This document shows positions 10,136 to 20,484 of a DNA stretch of 64,000 nucleotides, in pieces. Position numbers and translations under genes: made by a program. The stretch lies in assembly GCF_018138085.1 (NCBI RefSeq), contig NZ_CP073105.1, forward strand, positions 2,046,001 through 2,110,000, written 5' to 3'. The notes beneath the pieces are model-generated. The model worked only from the letters and a program-made list of their open reading frames with translations. It was not told where the DNA came from and ran no database searches. Position 1 is the stretch's first letter. Each line of letters opens with the position of its first letter. The DNA is from Stutzerimonas stutzeri (GTDB taxonomy: Bacteria > Pseudomonadota > Gammaproteobacteria > Pseudomonadales > Pseudomonadaceae).

Positions 10136-10393
10136 TCAGCGTCGGCCCCGCGAGTCCGTCGCCGATATCTTGTTGGCCTCATCAATTAATTTTCCCAGCT
10201 CCGCTGCCGAGTAGTGGATGGTGATGCTGCCGTTCATGTGGCCCAGCAGGGCCCGCCGGTCTTCTTCGGTGTCACCTGACACCCGCTGCCCGACGTCTTA
10301 TCCAAAGGCGTGTTTCAGGTCGTGGATGCGGATCGAGGCGAATTCCTTCGGTGCCGGTCGCAGGAAACGTTCCTGGTGCTTCTTTCCGCCGTG
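10136..10393 (-). pseudogene. Tyrosine recombinase (phage-type integrase), C-terminal remnant
   Basis: The minus strand reads GGKKHQERFLRPAPKEFA, then IRIHDLKHAFG, a stop codon (TAA, 10298-10300), then in the same frame EEDRRALLGHMNG, SITIHYSAAEL, and a natural stop at 10136-10138. These are the last two catalytic boxes of tyrosine recombinases: the H-x-L-(R/K)-H box, here HDLKH, and LLGH followed by the catalytic tyrosine in HYSAAEL. The premature stop and the missing N-terminal part make it a pseudogene. Its position just downstream of a tRNA 3' end, on the opposite strand, is typical for integrases of genomic islands; the rest of the island is gone. Confidence 0.75.
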
Positions 10394-10666
10394 GTCGCTT
10401 TTGCTGTCGCTGGCGTTGCTGCTGTGCCGTTCCAGGCACCGGCTGGGCGGTAGGCATGGTCATGGAAGGTTCCTGATTGAAGCGACGGAACGCGGCGTTC
10501 GGTTCGTTAACCGAAGCCGACCAGTGCTTTACCTGAGTGGGCGTGGCTTTCAGCAAGTGTCAGCCGGGCGTCCAGCCGGCGTCGGCCTGGGCGGGTGATG
10601 CATCGACGGGCAGTGGCGGCGCCTCGGCTGCTGCTCAGCCAAACACGGCAGATCTTCATCCTTGGT
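10394..10666. other. Unassigned gap between integrase remnant and dnaE2
   Basis: About 270 bases. Several short frames are open on both strands, but none shows a recognisable domain or a convincing ribosome binding site. A minus-strand frame beginning MTMPTAQPVPGTAQQQRQRQ is low-complexity. This is probably leftover DNA of the lost integrated element. Confidence 0.4.
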
Positions 10667-13600
10667 TCATTGGAAATCCCGGCTGCGTACATCAAGCCCG
10701 GTCAGTAACTGCGAAAGATCACTCAAGCGTCCGGCGATGACATGGCGCACCCCGCTTGCCGATTCCAGATGGCCGTCGATACGCAGCAGTTGCGACTGGA
10801 GCAGCACTCGCCGCTGTCGCTCGGCCAGATCGCGCCAGACCACGACGTTGACCATGCCGAATTCGTCTTCCAGGGTAACGAAGATCACGCCGCTGGCTGT
10901 CTGTGGGCGCTGACGACCAATGACCAGGCCGGCAACGCTAACCATCCGGCCATGCTCCATATCGGCCAGCTCACGCGAGCTGCGGCAGCGCCGGCTCCTG
11001 AGTTGAACACGTAGCAAGCTCAGCGGGTGAGGGCCCAGCGTGGTACCCAGGGTGGCGTAGTCGGTCAGCAGGTCTTCTCCGACGCTGGGCTGTGGCAGGG
11101 GTACAGGCGCTTCCGGCGATGCGCTGTGGTTGGCGAACAGCGGCAACTGCGGCTCGACGCCGGCTACGGCCCAGCGTGCCTGGTAACGGTGGCCGGCAAG
11201 GCGCTGCAGGGCTCCAGCGTCGGCCAGCCGTTCGCGGGCGCGGGCATCCAGCCTGGCGCGAAGGCACAGGTCATCGATCGCCACGAAGGGTTGCAGCTGG
11301 CGCGCAGCTTCGATGCGCCGTGCATCTTCTTCGCGAAAGCCGCGCACCAGGCGTAGGCCCAGGCGGATCGCCGGTTGCTCGCCGGCGCTCGGTTCGAGGC
11401 TGCAATCCCAGTCACTGTGCTGCACATCCACGGGACGAATTTCCAGGCCGTGGCGGCGAGCGTCCTGCAGTATCTGATCGGGATTGTAGAAACCCATCGG
11501 CCAGCTGTTGATCAAGGCGCAGGCATAGGCGGCCGGCTCATGGCATTTCAACCAGCAGCTGGCATAGGTGAGCAGTGCGAAGCTTGCTGCGTGCGATTCC
11601 GGGAAGCCGTAGCTGCCGAACCCTTTGATCTGTTCGAAGATGCGTGCGATGAATTCCGCCTCGTAGCCCTTGGCGAGCATGCGTTCGGTCAGGCGCTGGC
11701 GATGGTGTTCCAGGCCGCCGTGACGCTTCCAAGCGGCCATGGAGCGACGCAGTTCGTCGGCTTCGCCGGGCGTGTAAGCCGCGGCGACGATCGCCAGTTC
11801 CATTACCTGCTCTTGGAACAGAGGCACACCGAGCGTGCGCTCGAAGACCGGTTTCAACTCATCGGATGGGTATTTAACCTCTTCTTCATCATTACGCCGG
11901 CGCAGATAAGGATGGACCATGTCACCCTGGATCGGTCCTGGACGCACGATGGCGACCTGAATCACCAGATCGTAAAAGGTCTTTGGGCGCAACCTCGGCA
12001 GCATGGCCATCTGTGCCCGCGACTCGATCTGGAACACGCCAACGGTATCTGCGCGGCTGATCATGGCGTAGGTCGCCCGGTCTTCCTGCGGCAGGGTGGC
12101 GATGGTCCAGTGGGTACCGCGGTAGTGTTCGATCAGGTTGAAACAGCGGCGCAGTGCGCTGAGCATGCCAAGTGCAAGCACATCGACCTTGAGCAGACCG
12201 ACCAGGTCGAGATCGTCCTTGTCCCACTGGATCACGGTGCGCTCGGCCATGCTGGCGTTTTCCACCGGCACCAGGGTTTGCAGCGAGTGCTCGGAAATGA
12301 CGAAGCCGCCCGGATGCTGTGAAAGGTGGCGGGGAAAACCGATCAACTCGCCCGTCAGCACCAACACCCGGTGCAGCACCGGACTGCTCGGATCGAAGCC
12401 AGCCTCGCGCAATCGCTCGTCATCAGGAATCCGGTCGCTCCAACGTCCGCAGCAATCGGCCAAGGCGTTGATCTGGTCCGGCGGCAGGCTGAGCGCCTTG
12501 GCGACGTCGCGCAAGGCGCCGGTGGCATGGTAGGTACTGACAACGGCCGTGAGCGCGGCCCGTTCGCGGCCATAGCGGCGGAATACGTACTGAATGACTT
12601 CTTCGCGGCGCTCGTGCTCGAAATCGACGTCAATGTCCGGTGGCTCCTTGCGCTCGCGAGAGAGGAAGCGCTCGAACAATAATTTGCTGCGTGACGGATC
12701 GAGTTCAGTGATGCCGAGCGCGAAGCACACGGTGGAGTTGGCCGCCGAGCCGCGCCCCTGGCAAAGAATATGCTGGTCACGAGCGAAGCGGACAAGATCG
12801 TGCACGGTGAGAAAGTAACTCTCGTATTCGAGCTCGGCGATCAGCTGCAGCTCATGCTCGATCTGAGCGCGCGCCTTCGCCGCAATGCCGTCCGGCCAGC
12901 GCCAGCGCGCACCTTCTTCAACCAGCTTGCGCAGCCAGGAGGTGGCGTTATGGCCCGCAGGCACCAGCTCGTGCGGGTATCGGTAGCGCAACTGGCCGAG
13001 GTCGAACTGGCAGCGTTCGGCGATGCGCAAGGTTTCGGCGAGCAATTCGGGAGGGTACAGCTGGCTCAGCTCCTCGGGTCGGCGCAGATGGCGTTCGCCG
13101 TTAGGGAACAGATAGTGACCGGCTTGCGCCACCGGCAGGTGGTGGTGGATTGCAGTCATGCAGTCCTGCAAGGCACGGCGACCACGGGCGTGCATATGCA
13201 CATCGCCGCAGGATACTGCAGGCAGGTTCAGACGGCTGGCCAGTGCCTGCCATTGGCGCAGGCGCTGGGCGTCATCGGGCCCACGGTGCAGTTCGATGCC
13301 CAGCCAGAGGCGTTGCGCAAAGCGTTCACGCAGCCAGTGGCCTTCGAGATCAGCGTCGGGTTGGCGGGCAATCCAGAGGGCCAATAATCCCTCCAGTGGT
13401 TCGTTCAGGTCTTCAGCCAGCAACTGATAGCGACCTTTCTCGGCGCGACGGCGAGCGCGGGTGATCAAACGGCACAAGGTCTGATAGCCGGTCAGATTCT
13501 CCACCAGCAGGACCAGCTTCGGCCCGCCTTCGATCTGCACCTCGCTGCCGATGATCAATGGCAGGCCGACATCCTTCGAGGCCTGCCAGGCCCGTACGAT

Positions 13601-13744
13601 ACCGGCCAGGGTGCATTCATCGGTGATGGCCAGTGCCCGATAGCCAAGGCGTGCGGCGCGCTCGAAAAGTTCGCGGGCACTGGAGGCGCCGCGCTGGAAG
13701 CTGAAGTTGGACAGGCAATGCAGTTCGGCGTAACCGGCCATCAT
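10667..13744 (-). CDS. dnaE2: Error-prone DNA polymerase DnaE2 (ImuC)
   Basis: C-family polymerase alpha subunit of the SOS mutasome, which copies damaged DNA with ImuA and ImuB. The start is the ATG pair at 13744/13741 overlapping the imuB stop (ATGA); it gives 1025 aa, the normal DnaE2 length. Domains: N-terminal PHP domain ([30 protein letters not shown]), the polymerase core with the catalytic aspartates in [11 protein letters not shown], the helix-hairpin-helix region, and a C-terminal OB domain ([20 protein letters not shown]). Compared with replicative DnaE it lacks the extended C-terminus. It is the third gene of imuA-imuB-dnaE2 and should be co-induced from the LexA-controlled promoter. 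Confidence 0.95.
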   Translation of the reverse strand: MMAGYAELHCLSNFSFQRGASSARELFERAARLGYRALAITDECTLAGIVRAWQASKDVGLPLIIGSEVQIEGGPKLVLLVENLTGYQTLCRLITRARRRAEKGRYQLLAEDLNEPLEGLLALWIARQPDADLEGHWLRERFAQRLWLGIELHRGPDDAQRLRQWQALASRLNLPAVSCGDVHMHARGRRALQDCMTAIHHHLPVAQAGHYLFPNGERHLRRPEELSQLYPPELLAETLRIAERCQFDLGQLRYRYPHELVPAGHNATSWLRKLVEEGARWRWPDGIAAKARAQIEHELQLIAELEYESYFLTVHDLVRFARDQHILCQGRGSAANSTVCFALGITELDPSRSKLLFERFLSRERKEPPDIDVDFEHERREEVIQYVFRRYGRERAALTAVVSTYHATGALRDVAKALSLPPDQINALADCCGRWSDRIPDDERLREAGFDPSSPVLHRVLVLTGELIGFPRHLSQHPGGFVISEHSLQTLVPVENASMAERTVIQWDKDDLDLVGLLKVDVLALGMLSALRRCFNLIEHYRGTHWTIATLPQEDRATYAMISRADTVGVFQIESRAQMAMLPRLRPKTFYDLVIQVAIVRPGPIQGDMVHPYLRRRNDEEEVKYPSDELKPVFERTLGVPLFQEQVMELAIVAAAYTPGEADELRRSMAAWKRHGGLEHHRQRLTERMLAKGYEAEFIARIFEQIKGFGSYGFPESHAASFALLTYASCWLKCHEPAAYACALINSWPMGFYNPDQILQDARRHGLEIRPVDVQHSDWDCSLEPSAGEQPAIRLGLRLVRGFREEDARRIEAARQLQPFVAIDDLCLRARLDARARERLADAGALQRLAGHRYQARWAVAGVEPQLPLFANHSASPEAPVPLPQPSVGEDLLTDYATLGTTLGPHPLSLLRVQLRSRRCRSSRELADMEHGRMVSVAGLVIGRQRPQTASGVIFVTLEDEFGMVNVVVWRDLAERQRRVLLQSQLLRIDGHLESASGVRHVIAGRLSDLSQLLTGLDVRSRDFQ

Positions 13745-15159
13745 GCGAACCAGCCGTGCAACAGCAACGGCCCTCCATCGGTCGAGCGGAAAGCCCAGCC
13801 ACGCTGGCCGGTGCGGGTCTCCACCAGGTAATAGTCGCGCCGCACATCGCCGCCATCCCACCAGCCGGACTCGATGCGCTCGGGGCCGGCAAGGACGCGC
13901 AGAGAGGCTTCGTGCAGGGGCTTCGGTTCAGCCAGTAGCCAGCCGGGGCGGGGTGTGATGTCCGATGGCAAGGCATTGCGAATGGCAGGCTGCGATTGCC
14001 AGGCGCACTCGGGGCGATGGTCGGCATGTGCGGCGAGCCCCTGCACGGCGTCGTCACCCAGCCGGGCGCGCAACCGCTCGCGCAGCTGCTCCCAGGGCAA
14101 CGACTGCTGTGGGCGTTCGTCGAACAGTTCACGGTGCTCGGGGACGAAGGTTGGCAGTTCGCGCGCGATCAGACGCACCGCCAGCACGGGCGCTGGCAGT
14201 TGCAGATGTTCCAGGCGGCCGCGGGTCAGTTCGAAAAGCATGGCTGGGTCACGCTCGGCGCTGAGCAGACCGACCGGCACCTGGCTGTCGGCCAGTTGGC
14301 GGTGCTCCAGATGCAGGGTGAAGCGTTGTACGCCACTGTCGCGACCAGCCAGATAGGCGGCAAGATCGGCGGTCAGACGGCGCAGCGGGAACAGTAATGC
14401 CTGATGCGACTCGACCTCGAAGTTCAGTTCGATTCGAGCATCGAAGAGGTCTGGGGGGCGGTGGAACTCAAGCGCCAAGGGACGATGCCCAATCAGGGTA
14501 TCGAGATGCCTGAGGGTTTCTGCGCAAAAGCGCCGGGCCAGGCCATCACGGGGCAGGGCGAGGATCTGCTTCAGCGTTCGCAGGCCCATTCGGGCAAAAG
14601 CGGACGCCACGTCTCGTGGCAGGCCGAGGCGCTCTACCGGTAGTGATTCAAGTACGTGATACAGCGAATCGGTATCCGTTACGGCCAAGCCGTCATGCAC
14701 GTTGGCCAGCACCCGCGCGGCGGCCGGGTTGGGCGCCAAGGTAATGCGATGACCAAAGCCCAGTGTGCGCAGCTCTTCACGCAAACGCGCTTCCAGACGC
14801 GGCCAGGGGCCGAACAGGGCAAGGCTGGAGTGCACTTCCAGCAGCAGGCAGCGCGGGTAATGCAGGCTGACCTGCGAACTGAAACCGTAAGCCCAGGCGG
14901 CGAGGAATTGCTGCCAGCGCTCGATCAAGGCCAGATCATATTCAGCCGTCGTGAAGGCACGGGACATTGCCTGGGCGGCAATCAGCGATTGCCCGGGTTT
15001 CAGTCCGAGCGCCCGCGCCGCCGGATTGACCACCTGCAGGATCCGGCGCTGCGGCGTCCCGCTCAACAGGGCCAGCGGTGCGTCGGCGTCGGTGCGGTTG
15101 CGCAATACACCGTCCAGGGCCAGTTGTGGGAGTAGAACGCAGACCCAGAGCATGACCAT
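13741..15159 (-). CDS. imuB: ImuB, inactive Y-family polymerase-like mutasome subunit
   Basis: A protein of 472 aa starting [17 protein letters not shown], directly after the imuA stop. The frame runs further upstream through imuA, but those codons are not protein-like. The Y-family fold is visible ([15 protein letters not shown], then [18 protein letters not shown]), but the acidic catalytic residues of true Y-family enzymes are not conserved. In the established model ImuB is a hub that links DnaE2 to the beta clamp and ImuA and is not itself a polymerase. It overlaps dnaE2 by four bases. Confidence 0.93.
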   Translation of the reverse strand: MVMLWVCVLLPQLALDGVLRNRTDADAPLALLSGTPQRRILQVVNPAARALGLKPGQSLIAAQAMSRAFTTAEYDLALIERWQQFLAAWAYGFSSQVSLHYPRCLLLEVHSSLALFGPWPRLEARLREELRTLGFGHRITLAPNPAAARVLANVHDGLAVTDTDSLYHVLESLPVERLGLPRDVASAFARMGLRTLKQILALPRDGLARRFCAETLRHLDTLIGHRPLALEFHRPPDLFDARIELNFEVESHQALLFPLRRLTADLAAYLAGRDSGVQRFTLHLEHRQLADSQVPVGLLSAERDPAMLFELTRGRLEHLQLPAPVLAVRLIARELPTFVPEHRELFDERPQQSLPWEQLRERLRARLGDDAVQGLAAHADHRPECAWQSQPAIRNALPSDITPRPGWLLAEPKPLHEASLRVLAGPERIESGWWDGGDVRRDYYLVETRTGQRGWAFRSTDGGPLLLHGWFA

Positions 15160-15160
15160 C

Positions 15161-15778
15161 TCAATGCCACGCCGCGGCAGGGATCGGCCGCGCCGGAGCC
15201 AAGCCGCCACGACACTTGAGCACGCGCAATTGTGCCGGTTGAGCTTCAACTGCCAGGCGCAGAGCCGCTGGTGAGGAATTGACTGCTTCACGTAGGGGGC
15301 GATAGGCGAAGGCCAGCGTCTGACCCGTCTCTGCAGCGACTTGCAGGCGCCGCAGGGCACGGTCATCGGCCTGTTGCGGCCAACACACCACCGCGCCGCA
15401 GCTTCCCGAACGCAGACATTGCTCGGCAGCCCACAAGGCCTCGCGCCCTTCTGCATGGATGATCGATAACTGATGCAAGGCCACACCGGCTGCCAGCCAG
15501 GCATGGGGGTAGGGCACATGTGGGGGCGCTACCAATGCCACGCGTTCACCGGCTGCGGTCAATCGCGCCAGGGTTGGCCAGAGCAGGCGCAGTTCGCCGA
15601 TACCGGTCGTGGCGATCAGCAGCTCGCTCAGTGCCGATTCAGGCCAGCCGCCGCCGGGCAGCGCGGCATCCAGGGCGGTATGCCCGGTCGGCTGGTTGCT
15701 GGTCGAGACGAGGCTGGACTGGCCGCGCCACAAACGACGCGCATCGAGCAGTTGACTGAGTGCGACCACGGAGGCCAT
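15161..15778 (-). CDS. imuA: ImuA, RecA-like SOS mutasome protein
   Basis: A protein of 205 aa; start ATG at 15778 (MASVVALSQLLDARRLW). It is related to the RecA/SulA superfamily: LPGGGWPESALSELL resembles the RecA P-loop region but the Walker lysine is absent, and ERVALVAPPHVPY follows as the next core strand. In pseudomonads this gene was earlier annotated as a SulA-like cell division inhibitor; the context (imuA-imuB-dnaE2) identifies it as ImuA. It is the first gene of the cassette, 22 bases from a LexA box, and therefore should be switched on by DNA damage. Confidence 0.9.
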   Translation of the reverse strand: MASVVALSQLLDARRLWRGQSSLVSTSNQPTGHTALDAALPGGGWPESALSELLIATTGIGELRLLWPTLARLTAAGERVALVAPPHVPYPHAWLAAGVALHQLSIIHAEGREALWAAEQCLRSGSCGAVVCWPQQADDRALRRLQVAAETGQTLAFAYRPLREAVNSSPAALRLAVEAQPAQLRVLKCRGGLAPARPIPAAAWH

Positions 15779-15799
15779 GACGGTAGGTCTTTCCAAATA

Positions 15800-15815
15800 C
15801 TGTATATGGATACAG
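15800..15815 (-). promoter_or_regulatory. LexA (SOS) box of the imuA operon
   Basis: CTGTATATGGATACAG matches the CTGT-N8-ACAG consensus exactly. It is the core of a longer perfect inverted repeat with 11-base arms (15795-15820), centred about 30 bases before the imuA start, where bound LexA would block the promoter. Confidence 0.88.
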
Positions 15816-15820
15816 TATTT

Positions 15821-16117
15821 GGGTTCTGGAAATATCGGTCAAGTCGCTGCGATGAAAAGCGCAGTGCAATGCCGACGTTCGAATTTTTGGCTCTTCGCAA
15901 AAGACTGCCAAGCGACAAAAAACAGCAGCAGGGGTATAGCAGGCGAGGCCCGAACCAAAATGCGTTATCTTCATTAATATGAAAATTAATGGATTAAACG
16001 ACGATCCGTATTCGTTAGAAGTATTTAAATCCATGCGCGAGACTGTTCGACGTTCGCTCTTTTAGCGCTCGCAAGCGCTGAATGGCGGGCATCACTCATC
16101 TGTCTCCAGGAAATGTC
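15821..16117. other. Intergenic region before the orphan ccoN
   Basis: About 300 bases without a plausible gene. It is AT-richer than its surroundings, as promoter regions often are. A short hairpin (AGCGCT-CGCA-AGCGCT, 16064-16079) sits in the presumed ccoN leader, and ATTAAT occurs twice around 15973-15990. I looked for an Anr/FNR box (TTGAT-N4-ATCAA) and did not find one. Confidence 0.4.
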
Positions 16118-17554
16118 ATGGCTGATGCTGCAGTTCTCGATACACCCGACTACAACTACGACGTCGTCCGTCGCTTCACCTTGATGACCCTGTTCTGGGG
16201 TGTGCTCGGCATGGGCATGGGCGCGGTCATCGCCGCCCAGTTGGTCTGGCCAGAGCTGAATCTGGGATTACCCTGGACCACCTTCGGGCGACTGCGCCCG
16301 GTTCACACCAACCTGGTGATCTTCGCGTTCGGCGGCGGTGCGCTGTTCGCAACCTCGTTTTACGTCGTGCAACGCACCTGCAAGGTGCGGCTGATCTCCG
16401 ACGGGCTGGCCAACTTCGTGTTCTGGGGTTGGCAGGCGGCGATCGTGGCGATGCTGGTCAGTTATCCGCTGGGTATTACCTCGTCTAAGGAGTACGCCGA
16501 AATGGAATGGCCGATCGCGCTCTGGGTGACGCTGGTCTGGGTGGCCTATGCCTATCTGTTCATCGGCACCATCGCGCGTCGGCAGACCCAGCACATCTAC
16601 GTCGCCAACTGGTTCTATGGCGCCTTCATCGTCGTGACGGCGATGGTCCATGTGATCAACCATATCGCTATCCCGGTGACCTTGTTCAAATCCTACTCGG
16701 CCTATTCCGGCGCCACGGATGCCATGATCCAGTGGTGGTACGGGCATAGCGTGGTGGGCTTCATTCTCTCGGTGGGCTTTCTCGGCATGATGTATTACTT
16801 CGTACCGAAGCAGGCCGAACGCCCGGTGTACTCCTATCGCCTGTCCATCGTGCATTTCTGGGCCATCATCAGCCTGTACATCTGGGCTGGCCCTCACCAC
16901 CTGCACTACACCGCATTGCCAGACTGGGCGCAGAGTCTCGGCATGGCCATGTCCGTGGTGCTGCTGGCGCCCAGCTGGGGTGGCATGATCAACGGCATGA
17001 TGACCCTCTCGGGCGCCTGGCATAAGCTGCGCACCGACCCGATCCTGCGCTTCCTGGTGGTGTCCCTGGCGTTCTACGGCATGTCGACCTTCGAAGGTCC
17101 GATGATGGCCATCAAGACCGTCAACGCGCTGTCCCACTACACAGACTGGACCATCGGCCACGTGCATGCCGGCGCTCTCGGCTGGGTCGCGATGATTTCC
17201 ATCGGCACGCTCTACCACATGATTCCCAAGCTCTGGGGGCGCGAGCGGATGCACAGCGTCGGGCTGATCAATGCACACTTCTGGCTCGCCACCATCGGCA
17301 CCGTGCTCTACATCGCCTCGATGTGGGTCAACGGCATCACCCAAGGTCTGATGTGGCGCGCGATCAACGAAGACGGCACGCTGACCTATTCCTTCGTCGA
17401 AGCACTGGAAGCCAGCCATCCCGGCTATGTTGTGCGGCTGATCGGCGGCGGTACCTTCGTTCTGGGCATGTTGCTGATGGCCTATAACGCCTGGCGCACC
17501 GTGCGTGCGGCTGATCGGCGGCCGATCGGGGCGGCTGTCATACGGGTCGCCTGA
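16118..17554 (+). CDS. ccoN: Orphan cbb3-type cytochrome c oxidase subunit I (CcoN)
   Basis: Catalytic heme-copper subunit of cbb3 oxidase, an inner-membrane oxidase with high oxygen affinity. ATG at 16118 (behind CCAGGAAA) gives 478 aa, the normal length. About 12 membrane helices; heme and copper ligands visible in [35 protein letters not shown] (with the tyrosine position), AGPHHLHY and [10 protein letters not shown]. ccoO, ccoQ and ccoP, which normally follow, are absent: the next gene is an unrelated hydrolase. P. aeruginosa has similar orphan CcoN copies (such as CcoN4) that swap into complexes made by the full operons and alter inhibitor tolerance; the same role is inferred here. Confidence 0.93.
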   Translation: MADAAVLDTPDYNYDVVRRFTLMTLFWGVLGMGMGAVIAAQLVWPELNLGLPWTTFGRLRPVHTNLVIFAFGGGALFATSFYVVQRTCKVRLISDGLANFVFWGWQAAIVAMLVSYPLGITSSKEYAEMEWPIALWVTLVWVAYAYLFIGTIARRQTQHIYVANWFYGAFIVVTAMVHVINHIAIPVTLFKSYSAYSGATDAMIQWWYGHSVVGFILSVGFLGMMYYFVPKQAERPVYSYRLSIVHFWAIISLYIWAGPHHLHYTALPDWAQSLGMAMSVVLLAPSWGGMINGMMTLSGAWHKLRTDPILRFLVVSLAFYGMSTFEGPMMAIKTVNALSHYTDWTIGHVHAGALGWVAMISIGTLYHMIPKLWGRERMHSVGLINAHFWLATIGTVLYIASMWVNGITQGLMWRAINEDGTLTYSFVEALEASHPGYVVRLIGGGTFVLGMLLMAYNAWRTVRAADRRPIGAAVIRVA

Positions 17555-17695
17555 GGGAACCTGCTGCTCGGGAACGGCCTGTTAGAACTCATCTCATTGA
17601 TCTGGAAGATTTGTTCTAAGCAAAGAATTTCTTATTCTTTTTATGGTTACAGCGCAATGACTAGACTGGCTTCCATCCTTTCGGAGGCCGCCCCG

Positions 17696-18265
17696 ATGAT
17701 CCGTTATCTGATAGTGCCAGGCTGGAAGGGCTCACCTGCAGCCCACTGGCAAAGCCATTGGCAGCACAACCTTTCCGGTAGCGCGAGGGTAGAGCAGGCC
17801 GATTGGCTGAACCCTCGCCGCGATCGCTGGATTGCCGAGCTGGATCGCACTATTGCGATGAGCGCCCAGCCGACCATCCTCATTGCGCACAGTCTGGGCT
17901 GCATCACCATTGCCCACTGGGCCGCACAAGCATCGATGGACACATTGCAGCGGGTTCGTGGCGCACTGCTGGTCGCTCCAGCGGATGTGCAGCGTGATGG
18001 CTGCCCCGATGCGCTACGCGATTTCGCGCCGATTCCACGCCAGGCCCTGCCATTTCCTAGCCTGTTGATCGGATCCGACAACGATGCCGCTGCAACAGCC
18101 GAACGGGCCATTGAACTGGGGCAGGAGTGGGGAAGCGAAACCGTCATACTGAAGGGCGTTGGTCACATCAACACGCAATCGGGCCATACCCGGTGGACGT
18201 CAGGCTTCGCCTATCTGTATCGCCTGCAGCATCGAGTCGCTCAAGAGGCCCGGAAATCGGCCTGA
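17696..18265 (+). CDS. RBBP9/YdeN-type alpha/beta hydrolase
   Basis: A protein of 189 aa; start ATG at 17696, behind CGGAGG. It begins MIRYLIVPGWKGSPAAHW, the typical N-terminus of the RBBP9/YdeN serine hydrolase family. The nucleophile elbow is AHSLGC (Ser ~69), and the late histidine lies in GVGHINTQSG. There is no signal peptide, so it is cytoplasmic. The substrate is unknown. It stands between the orphan ccoN and the peroxiredoxin, 65 bases before the latter, and may be co-transcribed with it. Confidence 0.87.
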   Translation: MIRYLIVPGWKGSPAAHWQSHWQHNLSGSARVEQADWLNPRRDRWIAELDRTIAMSAQPTILIAHSLGCITIAHWAAQASMDTLQRVRGALLVAPADVQRDGCPDALRDFAPIPRQALPFPSLLIGSDNDAAATAERAIELGQEWGSETVILKGVGHINTQSGHTRWTSGFAYLYRLQHRVAQEARKSA

Positions 18266-18330
18266 GCCACGTAACAGGACTGGTCGCATACTGCGGCCGA
18301 GATCAGCAACACCCATAGAGGAAAGAAGCC

Positions 18331-18972
18331 ATGAGCATCCGTCTCGGTGACATCGCCCCCGATTTCGAACAGGACTCCAGCGAAGGCCGCATTCGTTTTC
18401 ATGAATGGCTCGGCGACAGCTGGGGCGTGTTGTTCTCGCATCCGGCGGATTTCACGCCGGTCTGCACCACCGAGCTCGGCTTGACCGCCAAGCTCAAAGA
18501 CGAGTTCGCCAAGCGCAACGTCAAGGCCATCGCGCTGTCAGTCGACCCGGTAGATTCGCATGTGAAGTGGATCGATGACATCAACGAAACCCAGAGCACG
18601 CGGGTCAATTTTCCGATCCTGGCTGACGCCGATCGCAAGGTCTCCGAGCTGTACGACCTGATTCACCCCAATGCCAACGACACCCTGACGGTGCGTTCGC
18701 TGTTCGTCATCGATCCGAACAAGAAGGTGCGGCTGATCATTACCTACCCGGCCAGCACCGGGCGCAACTTCAATGAGATTCTGCGTGTGATCGATTCGTT
18801 GCAGCTGACTGACAACCATAAGGTCGCGACACCCGCCAACTGGCAGGACGGCGAGGAGGTGGTGATCGTGCCGTCGCTGCAGGACGAGGAGGAACTCAAG
18901 CGCCGCTTCCCGAAAGGCTATCGCGCGATCAAACCCTATCTGCGCCTCACGCCGCAGCCCAATCGCGATTAA
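18331..18972 (+). CDS. lsfA: 1-Cys peroxiredoxin (Prx6 family, LsfA-like)
   Basis: A thiol peroxidase of 213 aa that reduces hydrogen peroxide and organic peroxides in the cytoplasm. The peroxidatic Cys45 is in PADFTPVCTTE. No other cysteine is present in the protein, so there is no resolving cysteine, which defines the 1-Cys type. The C-terminal Prx6 extension (KPYLRLTPQP) is complete. The closest named Pseudomonas homologue is LsfA; the symbol is given on family resemblance, not on context, since no sulfonate genes are adjacent. The ribosome binding site GAGGAAAG precedes the ATG. Confidence 0.88.
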   Translation: MSIRLGDIAPDFEQDSSEGRIRFHEWLGDSWGVLFSHPADFTPVCTTELGLTAKLKDEFAKRNVKAIALSVDPVDSHVKWIDDINETQSTRVNFPILADADRKVSELYDLIHPNANDTLTVRSLFVIDPNKKVRLIITYPASTGRNFNEILRVIDSLQLTDNHKVATPANWQDGEEVVIVPSLQDEEELKRRFPKGYRAIKPYLRLTPQPNRD

Positions 18973-19099
18973 GGAGTGGCCCAGCTGCCAAAGCCGCCGA
19001 AGGCCTTTGCTTGTGCTGGAAAAATCAGTCGATTAGGATTCGCGCCCGGGTATGGACGCGTGAGTGCCGAGCACCGCGCATGACCCTATCGAATGTTGC

Positions 19100-19128
19100 A
19101 GCCCGGTTCGGAGACGGCCGGGCTTTTT
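19100..19128 (+). terminator. Rho-independent terminator between lsfA and mtnA
   Basis: AGCCCGG (19100-19106) pairs with CCGGGCT (19118-19124), followed by TTTTT. It lies 128 bases after lsfA and 77 bases before mtnA, so it probably ends the lsfA transcript; an attenuator in a long mtnA leader is the alternative. Confidence 0.65.
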
Positions 19129-19204
19129 CATGCCCCGGTTCGTGCCCGCTGAACGACCGGCCCCGCTCCTGATGATCAGGGGCGCCAGTGAAGAGAGGAA
19201 TGTC

Positions 19205-20281
19205 ATGCGCGAACGCTTGTTGGCCGCGGAAAAAGTGAAGGCTATCGAGTGGCAGGACGGGCTGTTGCGTTTGCTCGACCAACGCAGACTGCCACTGGAA
19301 ACGATATGGCATACCTATGATTCCGCGGAGGCGGTGGCTACGGCCATTCGTGAAATGGTCGTGCGCGGCGCTCCGGCGATCGGTATCAGCGCGGCGTACG
19401 GGCTGGTCATGGGGCTCCGGGTACGGCTTGCCGAAGGCGGCGACTGGCGCGCGGCGCTGGAAGCGGACTTCGCGGTGCTTGCCGACTCGCGTCCGACCGC
19501 CGTCAATCTGTTCTGGGCACTGAATCAGATGCGTGAGCGCCTCGATCGCTTGAAGCCGGGCGAGGATCCGCTGACAGCGGCCGAAGCCCAGGCCGCTTCC
19601 ATTCATGCCAGCGATCGGGAAGCGAACCTGACCATGGCGCAGTTCGGGGTCGACTTGATTCGCAAGCATCAGGGCAGCCCGCAGAACCTGCTCACCCATT
19701 GCAATACCGGCGCATTGGCCACCGGCGGCTTCGGCACCGCTCTTGGGGTGATTCGTGCCGCGCATCTGGAGGGCCTGGTCGAGTGCGTTTACGCCGATGA
19801 GACCCGTCCCTGGTTGCAGGGCTCGAGGCTGACGGCGTGGGAGCTGGCAGGCGAGGGCGTGCCGGTCATGCTCAACGCCGACTCGGCAGCGGCGCATCTG
19901 ATGAAAACCCGTGGCATCACCTGGGTCATCGTGGGGGCCGACCGGATCACCGCCAATGGTGACGTCGCCAACAAGATCGGCACCTACCAGCTCGCCGTCC
20001 TGGCCATGCACCATGGCGTACGGTTCATGGTGGTCGCGCCGAGCTCGACCATCGACATGGACCTGGAAACCGGTGAGGACATCCCCATCGAAGAACGTGC
20101 CGGCAGCGAGTTGCTGGAGGTCAATGGTCAGCGGTTTGCGGCGCAGGTCGATGCGTTCAATCCGGTATTCGATGTGACCCCCGCGGACCTCATCGACGCC
20201 ATCGTGACCGAGAAGGGCGTCGTGGAACGGCCGAATACCGCCAAACTGGCTGCCCTGATGAGCCGCAAGCGGCTTCATTGA
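19205..20281 (+). CDS. mtnA: Methylthioribose-1-phosphate isomerase
   Basis: Converts 5-methylthioribose-1-phosphate to methylthioribulose-1-phosphate in methionine salvage. The start at 19205 (after GAGAGGAA) gives 358 aa, the usual length; an open upstream stretch reading through the terminator is rejected. Visible motifs: [10 protein letters not shown] (sugar-phosphate binding), [19 protein letters not shown] with the catalytic cysteine, and [20 protein letters not shown] with the catalytic aspartate and the eIF2B-like fold. The later pathway steps mtnB, mtnD and mtnC lie about 22 kb further on. The mtnA-gyrA neighbourhood is common in Pseudomonas. Confidence 0.96.
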   Translation: MRERLLAAEKVKAIEWQDGLLRLLDQRRLPLETIWHTYDSAEAVATAIREMVVRGAPAIGISAAYGLVMGLRVRLAEGGDWRAALEADFAVLADSRPTAVNLFWALNQMRERLDRLKPGEDPLTAAEAQAASIHASDREANLTMAQFGVDLIRKHQGSPQNLLTHCNTGALATGGFGTALGVIRAAHLEGLVECVYADETRPWLQGSRLTAWELAGEGVPVMLNADSAAAHLMKTRGITWVIVGADRITANGDVANKIGTYQLAVLAMHHGVRFMVVAPSSTIDMDLETGEDIPIEERAGSELLEVNGQRFAAQVDAFNPVFDVTPADLIDAIVTEKGVVERPNTAKLAALMSRKRLH

Positions 20282-20307
20282 GCGCAGAAAGGGCGCATGC
20301 AAGCTGT

Positions 20308-20411
20308 TGGAGGCTGAGCGGGGAAGAACCGCAGCCATGCCCTGCGTCCTTCTGTGAGCCAGCGAGCGGCTCGGGCTCGAAACGCGTTGTTCGTTAAGCC
20401 CGCAGCCTCCA
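20308..20411 (+). promoter_or_regulatory. Structured 5' leader of gyrA (candidate gyrA RNA motif)
   Basis: TGGAGGCT-GA-GCGGG (20308-20322) pairs with CCCGC-AGCCTCCA (20399-20411): 13 base pairs with one two-base bulge, enclosing about 75 bases that contain a further GAGCC/GGCTC stem. A conserved gyrA RNA motif is known from the 5' untranslated regions of gyrA in Pseudomonadales; the position fits, but I could not compare against its covariance model. Confidence 0.5.
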
Positions 20412-20484
20412 GCGGCCTCCCTCCTTGTGATACCATTCCGCGCTTAATCGCAGGACCCTGCTGACTATAAGGAACCAGGCTTCC

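Noticed and set aside
10218..10598. A 126-codon plus-strand frame over the integrase remnant
   Set aside because: Antisense to the recombinase motifs, no ribosome binding site and no recognisable domain.
15821..16117. Anr/FNR box for the orphan ccoN
   Set aside because: No TTGAT-N4-ATCAA-like sequence was found on reading the region; a weak site cannot be excluded.
16268..17419. A 383-codon minus-strand frame opposite ccoN
   Set aside because: His/Asp/Gly-rich antisense of membrane helices; no family features.
18973..19204. Riboswitch upstream of mtnA (for example a SAM-related element)
   Set aside because: Only short hairpins and a simple terminator are visible; none of the conserved cores of SAM or SAH riboswitches could be recognised.
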